A stretch of DNA of 64,000 nucleotides, taken from NCBI GenBank assembly GCA_963457665.1, contig OY735212.1, forward strand, positions 1,994,397 through 2,058,396, written 5' to 3'. Below are positions 1 to 12,000 of this stretch, in pieces. The position numbers were made by a program, and so were the translations under genes. Positions within the stretch are counted from its first letter, which is position 1. Each line of letters opens with the position of its first letter. The stretch is from Thysanoteuthis rhombus. Its lineage: Eukaryota > Mollusca > Cephalopoda > Oegopsida > Thysanoteuthidae. The notes under the pieces were generated by a model, which was not told the origin of the DNA, did no database searches, and worked only from the letters and a program-made list of their open reading frames with translations.

Positions 1-224
1 TAATGAAACCTTGTGATGATGATGATGTTCAAAACATATCTAAAAAAAGAAAAAGGCGGAGCCAGAAGTGAAGATTCAAAACTTGGTTTTTGGAAAATGT
101 CAACCAAAATTGTCTGCATGGCTTTCTTCAGTTGATCTGGCTGGTTAGGTATATATGACATACTGTCTGTATAAGCATCCATTCCCTATGTCTATAAAAC
201 CTTCTTTTTTTTTTTTTTTTTCTT

Positions 225-432
225 CTCCCCCCCCCCAGGTTGGGCGAGGGAGGGGGGGTAATTTGCAATGTAAGTTTATACTAAATTGATCTCTTAGTTT
301 GTGTCAGCTTGTTTTTTAAATTCAGACTTTTTCAATGATCACTTACTGCTCAAGGAAATGTGAGAAGTAATTTATCCATTGATCACTTGTTTTTCCAAAT
401 TTTTAATTGATCAACCCCCATGCTGCCAATAG
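225..432 (+). repeat. Dispersed repeat family R1, copy 1
   Basis: Starts in a G-run and shares with 4432-4618 the ordered blocks TAAGTTT, GATCTCTTAGTTTGTGTC (GGTCCCTTAGTTTGTGTC in copy 3), a ...TTATCCATTGATCAC block, and the end ATTGATCAACCCCCATGCTGCC. A third copy lies inverted at 1564-1690. The family is unknown to me. Confidence 0.6.
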
Positions 433-1563
433 ACAAGTCACATGACTTTCTATTGAGTGACTAACCAGACCTCTCTTTGTCTGTCATTCATTTCCTACTA
501 GTTGCTTTTTACCATTCTCCTCTAATTCCTAAATATGGCTGATTTCCTGTGCCCCAATTCTCCGATCTTTTCCCAAATTGTTCACTAATGATTCATTGGT
601 CAGTTATTATCACTTTTATACACCCCTAACTAATTTCCCCTGCCCCCACTAATCTAATCCCCCCCCACATACACCTTTTTTTTTTTCTTTCTTTTTTTTT
701 TCTCTCTCTCCCTTTCAAAAATCTCGATCTGGGTAAAGGAAGGGCTTGCTGGCTGTTGAGACTCCCACCTAGTTACGTTTTAACCCCTTGTCACCTTTGA
801 TGACAGGCTGGTTGGTGGTTCTGGAGATGAAGCTGTGAGGGTGGGTGTGTAGCGGGTGGAGGGGGGGGGGCTAAAGTCATTGGCTGGGCAGAGAAAAAAA
901 AATTGCAGCTGTCAGTTCCAGAGAAAGCCACAATGACAAAGGAATAGAGATCATCTTGTTTTCCCAACGATGACTTGGTTTTTTTTTTCTCACCTGTTTT
1001 ATTTCTGTTGGCATTATTCCGGTCGTTGAAGTGACAGTCAAGGTTAGCTCTTCTCATTTTTAATCCTCCCCGATCATCTTTGAATTTTTAATCTATCTGC
1101 AATTAGAGAGAAAAAGAAAAAGGTATTGGTGCAATTGAAGGCAGGTGATCTTAATTGGACGTAATGTCATGCAGCCGTATGATTTGTCCAAAATTTACGA
1201 AGCTAAGAAGTAACGATCTATTTTGTGTATTTACTTGTTTTTTTTAAATTTTTTTATTTCATGAATACTTTTTCTTTGAAAGCCGCTCTTTCTTTTTAAG
1301 CATCGCATGCACTCTGGTGTGAAATTTTCACAATCTCACGTGCTATGGGATGTCAGCAGAATTTCAGTCGGAATCACCTTTACTTTGTTGTGTCAAAGTA
1401 TTTTTGATGAATCGTATTAAAATGTAAAATTCATGTTTATTTTGTAACATTTCATACCACATATGTTGGTATATGAGAATGGCATTTAATTTATGATAAT
1501 GAAAAAAAACAAAAACCGTTTGGTTTGTCACTTGATGGAAACTGTCATGTGACTAACATTTTC

Positions 1564-1690
1564 AGGCAGCATGCCATGTTGGGGATGATCAGTTGAAAAG
1601 TGGTCAATGAATAAGTTGCTTCTCTCCCCTTTCGTTGGGCACTGATTACTGAATAAGTCTGAATTTTCAAAGATGATAACTTTGAACACT
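1564..1690 (-). repeat. Dispersed repeat family R1, inverted copy 2
   Basis: The reverse complement reads through the same GATCATCCCCAACATGG...ATGCTGCC end block, preceded by a TTATTCATTGACCAC block, as the R1 copies at 225-432 and 4432-4618. Confidence 0.55.
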
Positions 1691-2838
1691 GCCTGGTATA
1701 AAGTGAGGGACCCATTCAGCATAAATTCACACTGAAATTGAACCAACCATTGAAAACTTATTTCGGGAATTAAAAAAAAACTAACATTTTCCTCTGACAT
1801 GATGAGGAGTAAAAGTTAAAATGTTCATCACTCTAACTCCATTTGAGCAGCCTGTACGTGTATTACTTACATAGCCTGCCAGACCTCCTTGAAAACTAAA
1901 GAAACTTATGTCGACAGTTTTAGTAGATAATTTCTAAAAATATGCAATTGGTACACTGCACTGGTATTATAACTAGGGATCCCTCTACCGAAGCTCTGTA
2001 TGTTGATTTATGGGGCTCAAGTATGTTGCACTTAGCAGTAGTTCTTGTGAGCCCTCCATCTTTTAGTCTGGCTTATACGGTATTGAAAACAAAAAAGGAA
2101 AGATCTTTTTAAAAAATGTTATATTCTGTTCGGACTGTCAAATCTCTCCGTCCCATTTCTGAAGTTGTCGACAAAACGTTTCGTCGTCTACTTGGAATGT
2201 TATGCATTTGTTTTAATCTTGAGTTTTTAGATATGTCCACACATCTCTATTGGTTACTTTTTGGTTGGTCCTTGATATTTCAAACAACAAAAATAGGAAA
2301 GAAGTGTGGTGTCATTAAAAGTTGTGACATCATTTAAAGAACAGAATTCCAGTCATTTCTTTTTTTTTTTTTTTTTTTTTTCTTACCAGCTCTAAGGATA
2401 TCATAATAAATGTCCAAGGTCTGCATTTTTGTATTTGTAAAAAGCCAAAAATGTCCAAAAAATAGCCATTCATGATTTTTGTAGGATATTGCAGAATATT
2501 TCCTGTAGAAGAATCAGTTTGCTCGTCCTCCTCCCGCCATAGATCGAGGATGCGTCATTGAACTTAGTATTCTCTCGTCATTTCATGGTTAATGTATCAC
2601 TTGGCCTGAACAACCTAAATAGAATAAACAATGAAAGAAAATGTACTCACTCCAAACCCTCATCTCATTTATGCTTGGTCTTTCATTTCTTTTCAACCCG
2701 ATGGTTGCAGGTTTGTTTCCTGCAGCAACCCAGTTTTCTTTAATTGTTTATTCTATTTATCTTGTCTAGTCCAAGTGACACATTATTTGTGTAACAACAG
2801 GAGATCATTTTAAATAAAAGTTTCAGTATAATATAATG

Positions 2839-2840
<2 letters not shown>

Positions 2841-2872
<32 letters not shown>
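2841..2872. repeat. (TA)n microsatellite
   Basis: About 16 uninterrupted TA units in the region before the first recognised ACVR1 exon. Confidence 0.9.
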
Positions 2873-2877
<5 letters not shown>

Positions 2878-2989
2878 AATAGATTGTATGACTGAAGAAT
2901 GAGTTGCATTGAAAGTGTTAAGTTCTGTGTATTGCACTTGCATATTAATGTAGATGCTCATTATCCTGTCTTTTTTTCTTCTCATCCAG

Positions 2990-3075
2990 GCAAAATGAGG
3001 GGACACAGAAGTAAAGAAATTATCTGCTATTGTGATGATTGTATTCACACAACTTCATGTGTTACAACAGTAGCG
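2990..3075 (+). CDS. ACVR1: ACVR1 exon: start of ectodomain
   Basis: The exon follows a polypyrimidine tract and CAG, and ends at GCG|GTGAGT. It encodes a short stretch with the CYCDDC cysteine cluster and one further cysteine, the beginning of the three-finger ligand-binding fold. A Met codon at 2995 is not followed by a hydrophobic signal sequence, so I do not take it as the start. The exon ends in phase 0, matching the next exon. Confidence 0.8.
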
Positions 3076-6000
3076 GTGAGTTGTTTTTAATTTTTCTTTT
3101 CTCTTTTTCTAAATATTCCAACCAGTTATACATTGTTTATAATCTTGTGTCATGTAAGGACAGGAGATCATTTCAAATAAGTTTCTCTATAACACAATAC
3201 AGATGTATAAAAAAAACATTCTTTTCTTAACTTTGTGTAAAAATAAGCAGTGCCCTTATACTGGCTACAAGTTGAAGTCTCTTGCTTCATCCTGCACTAT
3301 TTTACTCGGTCAGAGGGAAAAGTGGATTCATGCTTTTTTTTTCAGGGACATTAGGTCAAAGGGTGCCTCAACTTTCTCAGCTGGAGTCCAAGTTGATTCT
3401 CTATGCTTTTACCGGCTCAGCCACCCTACCCCCCCTTTTTCCATCATTCTAAAATCTTAATTGTTTTTACTTCATGGAGTAGAGTGTTGGTTGCTGGAAT
3501 GGCTCTTATTTCTTTTAAGTGTTCTCTAGAGTTTGTTTAAACTCATTTCATTATTTGGCCAGCCCAACCAGTTCTTAAAGCAACTTTTACTGAGATGACT
3601 CTTACCTCACTACTCAAAGCTTTAGGAAAAATACTATTATTATTATTATTATTATTTTGGGCAACCAATTTTTGATTTTATTCTTCTTGTATTTATTTTC
3701 AAAGCATAATTTACATGATTGGTAAAGTAGCTTTTATGATTTTAACAAGCTTGATAGTCGGGCCATAAATGTGCCAAGTCTTTACTTGGTTGAAGATCTT
3801 GCAAGGGCAGTGTTGCCAACTTTATTTTCAAGTTTACATCTAAAATGTAATGTATGTTTGTGATTTCTATCAACATTTACTTTATTAAAACTATTGGTTA
3901 TTTTAGTATTGTTAATATAAAAGATATTACTTGATTTATTGGAAATCATTTAAACAGTTATTTTTGACAACTAGATGCAACCAAAAACATAGATTTAGGT
4001 GAAAAACTTTTAAATTGACAACACTGAGCAGGGGATATAACTCTCATTCAGAAGTGTCTGTCTGTCAGGGCAATCAATTCTAGAGATGTTACTGCATCTG
4101 AAAAGAAAAAGGGTGCTCTCCTCCCACCTTGACACTTAACTTCTATGAGACTTTTTCTATTCATTGTGTGCACACACTTACAGACTGAAAATGAAACACA
4201 TTCAGTTGGCGAATAGCACAACCAGTGAATCCCCTGTGAATGCTATGATTAAATCAGCTTAGTCTGACATAAGGGCACTATAGTGGGACTCCAATGATGA
4301 ATGAATTCAATACCCCAGTGTAATGGTTCTTGACTTCTTCACCCACTCCTCTCAATGTATGTGTGTTGTGTTTTTTTTTTTTTTTTTTTTTTTTTCTTTT
4401 TCTTCCAAATTCCTTTCCAAAGTGATGTTTAGTGGGGGGGGGGGGGTTCAATTTTCAATTTAAGTTTGTTGTAGATTGGTCCCTTAGTTTGTGTCCACCT
4501 TTGTTTTTTTGAAAATTTGTATATTTTAGTGCTTAACAATGGGCAAGAGAAGTAAGTTATTCATTAATCACCCCTTTTTCAACTGATCACCCCAACATGA
4601 CATGCTGCCAAAGACATTGGTCACTAGGAGGTGGTGAATTTTAAAAAAAAAGCTTTTCACATGTATCCCATCTGTTATGATCATCACCACCCATAACAAA
4701 CCAGTTTAAACACTTTTGCTAGGTGTAAGTTATTCATGTGTGCTGACAAAATTATATATAAGAATTTATCAATGTGTCTAGACTTCACCCAGCTGCAAGT
4801 CTTTGGAGTAGAAACTTTAAATTCTGGACACGCGCTCACACACACACACGTTCATCGATGAGTGGTGAAATTGTTTTAGTTTTTTTTTTTTTTTTTTTTT
4901 TTTTTGTTCTTACCTGCCCCCCCCCCCCTGTTTTCATTTGAGGGGGGTTCAACTTACAATGTGAAATTTATGTGATAAAAATGATTATATAGGTGGTGGT
5001 GATTCATAATTTCCTTTCGAATGCTTATTATTATTAGTCTGCTTTACTTGATAAATTTTTAAAATGATTTACACTGTCCAACAAAAATTATGGCTGATTT
5101 ATTATAGTGTCAGGTTTCTTTAGAAAAAAATTCTTGATTATTTAATTTGAAAAATTTTTCCACAGTGTTATGCATCGATCATTCGTGATGAGACTGGCCA
5201 AATCAACCGTCAGAAAGGTTGTACAAAACGTCCAGAGATGCTGACATGTTCACCCAAACTGGAATCAATATTTAATGTTGAGTGCTGCAACACTGACTGG
5301 TGTAATAAAAACATCACAGTTTCATTAGAGTGGAGAATGAAACAAAGTAAGTATTATTTCATTGGTTTCAGATTTTGTTTATATTTAGCAAAACAAAAAT
5401 ACATTTAAACCAAAACCATTATGCCGTGGATGACAGACTATAAGATAAATGGTTTGAATGGTTTACATTGGTATTTAAAAGACTAGCGCTCAATGCAAAT
5501 CATCCAAGCCCCGTAAGTGTCCATATCAAACTTTGTAGACAGCCTCCTAATCATAATACCAGCACTTGAGGCACACTGTAATATATTCATAGTTTATTCA
5601 TTTATTTCATTTATTTTATTTTTTTTCCTAAGTGTCTGATGTATTGTAACTACTGTTTTGACCTGTATATAATGCAAAAAATTGGTATTCAAAAAATCAG
5701 TGTCAAAATAGGGAGTAGCATTATACTCAAGTTTTGAAAAAATCAGTTCTGCTGTATTACAGTTACAAACCAACAAATCTACAGCTGTACTCGGGGGGGG
5801 GGGTTGTATCATATGAGAGAATAAGATATAATACTGACTTTTAGCTACAAAATATAGAGGTTGCATTATACTCAAGATTGCATTATACTCGAGTAAACTC
5901 TTATCTGAATTTAGTTGGACGTGTCATATCTGTTTTTTGTGTATCTGGGTTGTGTTGTTGGGGTACTTCCAGATTTCTTCCGTTGCATGGGGTAAGCCAT

Positions 6001-9000
6001 TTTTTTTAATTTTTAAAATTTTTTATAAAGAAGCTTTTTATGAGGAAGGGCTCCCAGATGTTTAATATGAATTAGTTTGACTTCCTTCAGTTGTATTTGC
6101 CAACACAGTAAATACTCGTTTTAATGTAACAAGGGAGATAACTTTTTATTTTAGATACTTTTTTTATTGTAAAACAGCATAAACAATATTCGTTACTATT
6201 AATCTTTATCTCAATTTTTTTTGCTTTTTATCCAGACTAAACTCAAGCCAGTTTCATTTAAGTAAAATCAATAAAAACATTGGATTTTTATGGTAGTCTT
6301 GATGCTTTATTCTCTCTCTAAAATGGCTTCTTCATTCTAGTTTGCTGAGAAAAGTTCTTTGTAACTAAAATTATGACCCCCTTACAACATTACCTTGTGT
6401 TCAAGTAAAAACCTTTATATCTTTGCAAATGCTTCAAAATTAGCATAAAAAATTTTGTAAAATTGTATAACTGATTTCAGATTTACTATCCCCTAATGCT
6501 GGGGCCAGCAAACCTTTTTTGGAGGTGGGATCATATTAGAAATGATTTCATGTTTGTGAGCCAAAGCAAATGAGAAAATAGATGAAACAAGGAACATACA
6601 AGGTTATGGAAACTGTTTCTATTTTCATTACTTCAATGGGTACTCATACAATAGTGAGGTCAGAGGGTTTCAAGACAATAGTTATTCCCCTTGAATTAAT
6701 ATTATTATTATTATTATTATTATTATTATCATTATCAAAATTTCTATTTTTTTCAATTTTTGAAAATGATTCCTTAAAATTGTTCATCTGCTTGAAAAAT
6801 ATGAAAATTGGATACAAACTTTTACATCTCATCCAGATGTTGTTTAGACTAGAATAAAATTTGAAGCATGTTTTTGAAGTTGATATTGGTTATGTTTGAA
6901 TGAATTGCTCTGTATGGATTAACCTTTAAGAGATCTGCCTTCCAAATCAAGGCTCACCAGTGTTTGATGGCACAAAACAATGTTAGAAAACATAAAAAAG
7001 CATTAAAGTTCTCATCAATTAATTAGAAAAACTTCATGGTTCATCCTTTTGTTTTTCCTTATATAAGTACATACCTATCAATCAATGAAAACTATGAAAT
7101 CCTTTTTTCTTTGTCAAATCATGGTTTCTATTATCAAAAGTAACATTGATTCATCCGTGGCCAGTGCAAAAAAATAACTTTTTTTTTATTTTTATTTTCT
7201 ATTTTTTTGGTACTGAATTTCAATGTTCGTTAACCAAAGAAAAATAAGGAAAATCGAAAATTTTTGGTATGCAAGTTGCGGGCCAGATTTGCCCTGAATA
7301 TAGGTAAAAGATTTGGATTGGTATGTCCTTGTCAGGCCAGATCCTCACATTTTACGAGCCAAAAAATTTCACTCCAACAATTCTAGAAATTTTTTTTTTT
7401 TTTTTTTTTCTGTTTTCATTCTAGCTGTTGCAAAACCCATTAACCTTGCGTTGTTTTTGGGCATCCTGATTCCGATCCTGATTGCTGCAACACTGATTGC
7501 AGTCCTTATTCTTTATTTCCGATGGAAATACAAGAGACGAATGGATGACCTTGATGCTCGTGAACGTCGCTTATTAGATGACTGTGAGTCGAGTAAAGAA
7601 GAGAAAAGTTCACTGCAGGTACGAAACGGTTGTTCCCTTTTGTAGTACTTGAAATCAACTTTAATGCAATATTTTACTATCATTACAATGTTTTGAATGA
7701 GATACACTGTTCTGATTTTTAACTTGATGGAGAAGTGTTGTTGTTTAATGATGTAACTTTTATATATGAGAAGTTATGAATAGCCTTCTGATATAGTGAA
7801 TGCATTCAGCATGAAGAAAAATGGACTGTGCTGAGAGAGATGCCGCTGGAATAAGTTATGCTTTCTTCCTTGTGTGTATACACTTAATATCTTGTGTATA
7901 AATATTGACATGGTGTTCTTGCTTATTTTTCCAAGTTAAATGAATTTATTTCTAAATTTCTCTCAGTCTTAAGATACTGTAACATTTTCAATAAAACGGT
8001 AACTCATTAGATTTACCTATCTCTTTCCGCTACTTCTGCTTGTTTGAATTTATGGGATTCCTAGATGTATGTACCTTTGATTCTCTAAACTTATATGCCT
8101 ATTAATGGAGACCACCAGACGACAATTTTTCTCTTACAATAAGGAACTTTTCTTCATTCTCCTTATAGTGTTATTTAGTCCATCAATCTAGCAGGACATG
8201 TACATTATACCCAGATTTACTCCTGTTAGCGTCCTCATTTCAGTGATCATACCCTCTGGCCTTCTTCAGGTGTATGTCGTGGTTGTAATCTTCTGGGAAT
8301 TTCAAACTGAACCCTTTATTTAATCCAGGGGGTGGGTAGATGTTCTCATTCTGCTGTCCATGTCAGGATATTTTGTATTAGTTAATTCTTCCTTGTAAAT
8401 TTGTCCTCGCAATAGAGAACAATCTACCTCCGTAGATTGAGTAAAGGGTTTGATTCAAAATCCCCAATAGTTTACCAACCCCGACAGACACTTGAAGAAG
8501 GCCAGAGAATACCACAGCTGAAACGTGACTATAACAACCAAGTTGAGGAGACCAGATACTTTTATCATTATAAAACTAAATGTCTCGACTGACAGAAATA
8601 ACTGAGTTAAGGGCAATATGAGTAGCTTTTTATTTGAGTTTGCTTCTTTGTCTTTAAAACCTTAGTCGTAAATATCCATACTTTGCATAAATGGATTGCT
8701 GTACACCATGCATTTATCAGAACTAATTATCTAAAATGGATCTTCTGTCTAAAATAGATGGATCTTCTGTCTAAAAAATACCAGCTCAAAATTAGAGCAT
8801 CGTTGATCCCAAAAGAACATAGACGCCCCCAAAAGCACTTTTTTGAAGAAAACGAAACAAAAAGTTTTCAGGTGGTGTTTAGTAGTATGCTTGTACAAAC
8901 TTTGATGGATGTGACCAAGTGCACCGTAGACCCACATGGACACTCAAAGGGAGAAGAATCTGTAGCTCATTTGGCTGGCTATTTGTGGGGCTACAGTATT

Positions 9001-12000
9001 TCAAAATGAATAATGAACTCTAATGTGTGAATACTTATTTGATGCTACTCCTGTAACATTTGTAAACTTTGAATGAAATGCAGTTTATTACTGAGTGAAA
9101 TTTAATATTTTCTCAACATCAGTTGTTCAAAACGTTTTTCTTACTGTTTGCTATTTTAACCAATCTGTTCCCTGGTTATCTTTTCCTCTCTTTGTTTGGC
9201 CTCGATTTCCATGGCCTTGTTGAATGAGTGTATGCATCAAATATGTGCAGAGTTCAACCTGATGTGACTTTCGCTGCTCATCAGGGACAAGGTATAGAAA
9301 TCCAGGTCTAACGAAGAAAGAAAAAAAATATCACCCGAAACCTACTTTATAAACGTTATCATTGGGGAAAAATTCTGTTAACCACCATCACATTCAGATA
9401 ATACACCTGGAGGAGGCCTTAGGATGGATTGACTGTAACATTGTACTGGCTATACAAACAAGAAGCTGTTCAATTGTTGGAAAAACACGTTGAATGTTAA
9501 TGACCCATGTCAAAACTGAAGCCAGTATTTTTGGTTGTGCCAGAAGATTTCATTTGCTTCACTTACAACTGTTTGAACGTAAATATTTCTAAATTTTGAA
9601 AATTTTTCTTCTCATTTCATTGTAGGAAATGTATGATCAGTCTGTTACATCTGGGAGTGGCTCAGGATTGCCATTTCTTGTTCAGAGCACTGTGGCTCGA
9701 CAAGTTATGATGGTGGAAATGATAGGTGAGTCCCAGAATGCAGATCACTTCACTTGGCCATATTCTGTAGGCTTCTGTATGAGTTGTTCGTGAAATTATC
9801 TACTTCTACGTCTTTAATACACCCTCTGTGTGCGTGTGTGTGTGGATTTTTTTTTTTGTTTGTAGCTAACATTTTTAAGGGAGATAACTATCAAATCTTA
9901 ATTATAGAGTAGTCTCCTTTGTCTTAAAGATAAGTAAATTCAGAAAACATCCGAAGTTCATTTGGGTTGAACATGTGCCATTCTATTCCCTTGTACATAT
10001 TCAGACTAAACCAAAATTTTTTTTTTTTCCTCTCAATATATCAAGGTATGTGAAAAAGGTCTCGTTTTTTTCTTGGGGGGCGGATTACCATGTTTGGGTG
10101 TTGATCAGTTACCTTTGAAGGTGGTTCTTTGTTGTTGTCTGACAGAGGGGTGTTTGCTCCACAGAGTGGTCACTGTGACATCCATGAAGGACCCTCTTGG
10201 TCCTTTTATTTTTGGCACTTGCAGTTTGTTGCCATATCTCAGTGTTCTGTCGGTTGTAGCAAGTCCTGAGATGATGCAGAGTGTTTCAAGAACATTGGCG
10301 CATTAAACGTGTAATTGACAGTGGAACTCATCAATGAATAGCATAGAAATAAATGGAACTCTCACTCATACTCTGGAAGAAAATTGTTTTTAGAACTCAC
10401 CAAGTAGTCAAAGGGAGATCTTTTTTATCTGAAGTATTGGTATCCAATTTTTTCTAATATGTATTCAAGAGTTAAAAAACTGTGATAGCTTGTATACTTT
10501 TGCAAGTGGGAATAAACTGGGATTTTTTTCATTGTTTTATTTTTCTTCAGTGCTCAGGAAATTTTAATTTCAACATTTTTTAGGCTTGAATGGGAGTCTA
10601 ATAACATCTAAAGTTTGATTGAAAAGTCTTTTGGTGATACAAAATTCTAAAACTCCTGTGATTAATGAATGCATATTAAACAGGAACAACTGCATATACA
10701 TTTACAACGTGTGTATATCATGATGCATTGAATCTTGGGTGTGCTGTGTGCTACAAATACACAAAAAGGCAAAGATATTTTAGTGATTACAAAATCCAAT
10801 AAAAAGTCAAAACATTTTGGGTATAATCTGGGAAAGGTCATCCCAATTGTCAAGTTTCACACCCACACTCATTTAATGTTTGGAACGACAAGCAAATAAA
10901 AAGAAATGAAAGAATTAATGGAAGAAAAACAAGATTTAGCTTGGACATTATTATCTACTGATGATAGTATAATTGAAATTTTGATTTTCATTAATTTTCT
11001 AATTTCTACAATCCTGACAACTTTCCTTACATTGTGCCAAAGAGGTTTTAGCTGTCCATTATTTTTTTTTTACAGATACTGAAATATTTTTGTTTTGTGC
11101 AGCTGTGGTACACAGCACACCCAAGAAACAAAGCAGTGTATGCCACTGAATCTGATCTCTAACAAAATAGTTTCTGAAAAGCTCGTTAGAAGATGAAACC
11201 TCACAAAGTAATCCATATTTATCTCTATTATTGTTTGGACTATTCTCATCTTGGTTGTTTTCCATACAACGTTTCGGCCGTTGTACTCTACAGACTTCAT
11301 CAGGTATCATCTGGTAGGTGTGGGGAAGTAACGAACCGAACCCTTTATTTAACCGACGAGGGTATATAGACTGCACTCCCCTCTTAGCTGTAGTAGTATT
11401 TAGTAGGATTGAACCTAGAATCATTAGATTACTTGCAGTATTTCTGTCCGACTCTCTAACCACTTCGCCATGCGTCCATGTACAACGGCCGAAATGTTGT
11501 ATGGAAAACAACCAAGATGAGGATAGTCCAAACAATAATAGAGATAATAATAATACCTCATCTCAAAAATTCGGAGAAACACTAATCCATATTTGTATTT
11601 GTTTTTTTTACAAAATCTAACTCTCAAGCACATTTTAGAACAAAAATCTGAGATGTCATGATTTAAGGCAATGTTTTTGACATGATTTCAAATCTTTCAA
11701 ACGATACTTTTTCCAAGTCTGGATTACTTTCTGACATTTTATTCTTTGAAGAGTGTCAGACGAAAAAAGTTTTTCATGATTTACTTTGTTAGTCTTTTAT
11801 AACTCTTAAGTTGGCTGGAAATTGAGAAATCTAGCCAGGTTTAGCTATTTTGCTGACCGTTTTCATTATAATAAACAATACGTGGCAACATTGAAAAAAA
11901 GCGTTTGATATGTCACCCATTGATCAGAATAGATGTTCTTTTAATGATGTCACTCATTCTCTTCCTTCCTCCTTATGTTGTTTAATCCAACTGGAACCGA

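Larger units (their letters stand above)
1..2989. other. Region upstream of first recognised ACVR1 exon; no gene seen
   Basis: No convincing exon. It holds poly-T/poly-C runs (about 206-250 and 680-700), two copies of a repeat family also found near 4.4 kb, one copy of another dispersed repeat (1868-1935) and a (TA)n microsatellite (about 2841-2872). The ACVR1 signal-peptide exon and promoter could be here or before the window; I could not identify either. Confidence 0.6.

Noticed and set aside
2899-3090. Met at 2995 as the ACVR1 start
   Set aside because: It gives no signal peptide, and the exon has a good acceptor and a split codon at its 5' edge.
6582-6857. 91-residue hydrophobic frame with poly-Leu
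   Set aside because: The leucine run is a translated (TTA)n microsatellite. Similar Ile/Tyr frames near 20.4, 58.3 and 59.4 kb are translated (ATT)n or (TA)n.
8758-9009. 83-residue open frame in the ACVR1 intron
   Set aside because: No motif, repeat or splice partner. It lies within the intron on the coding strand and looks like a chance frame.
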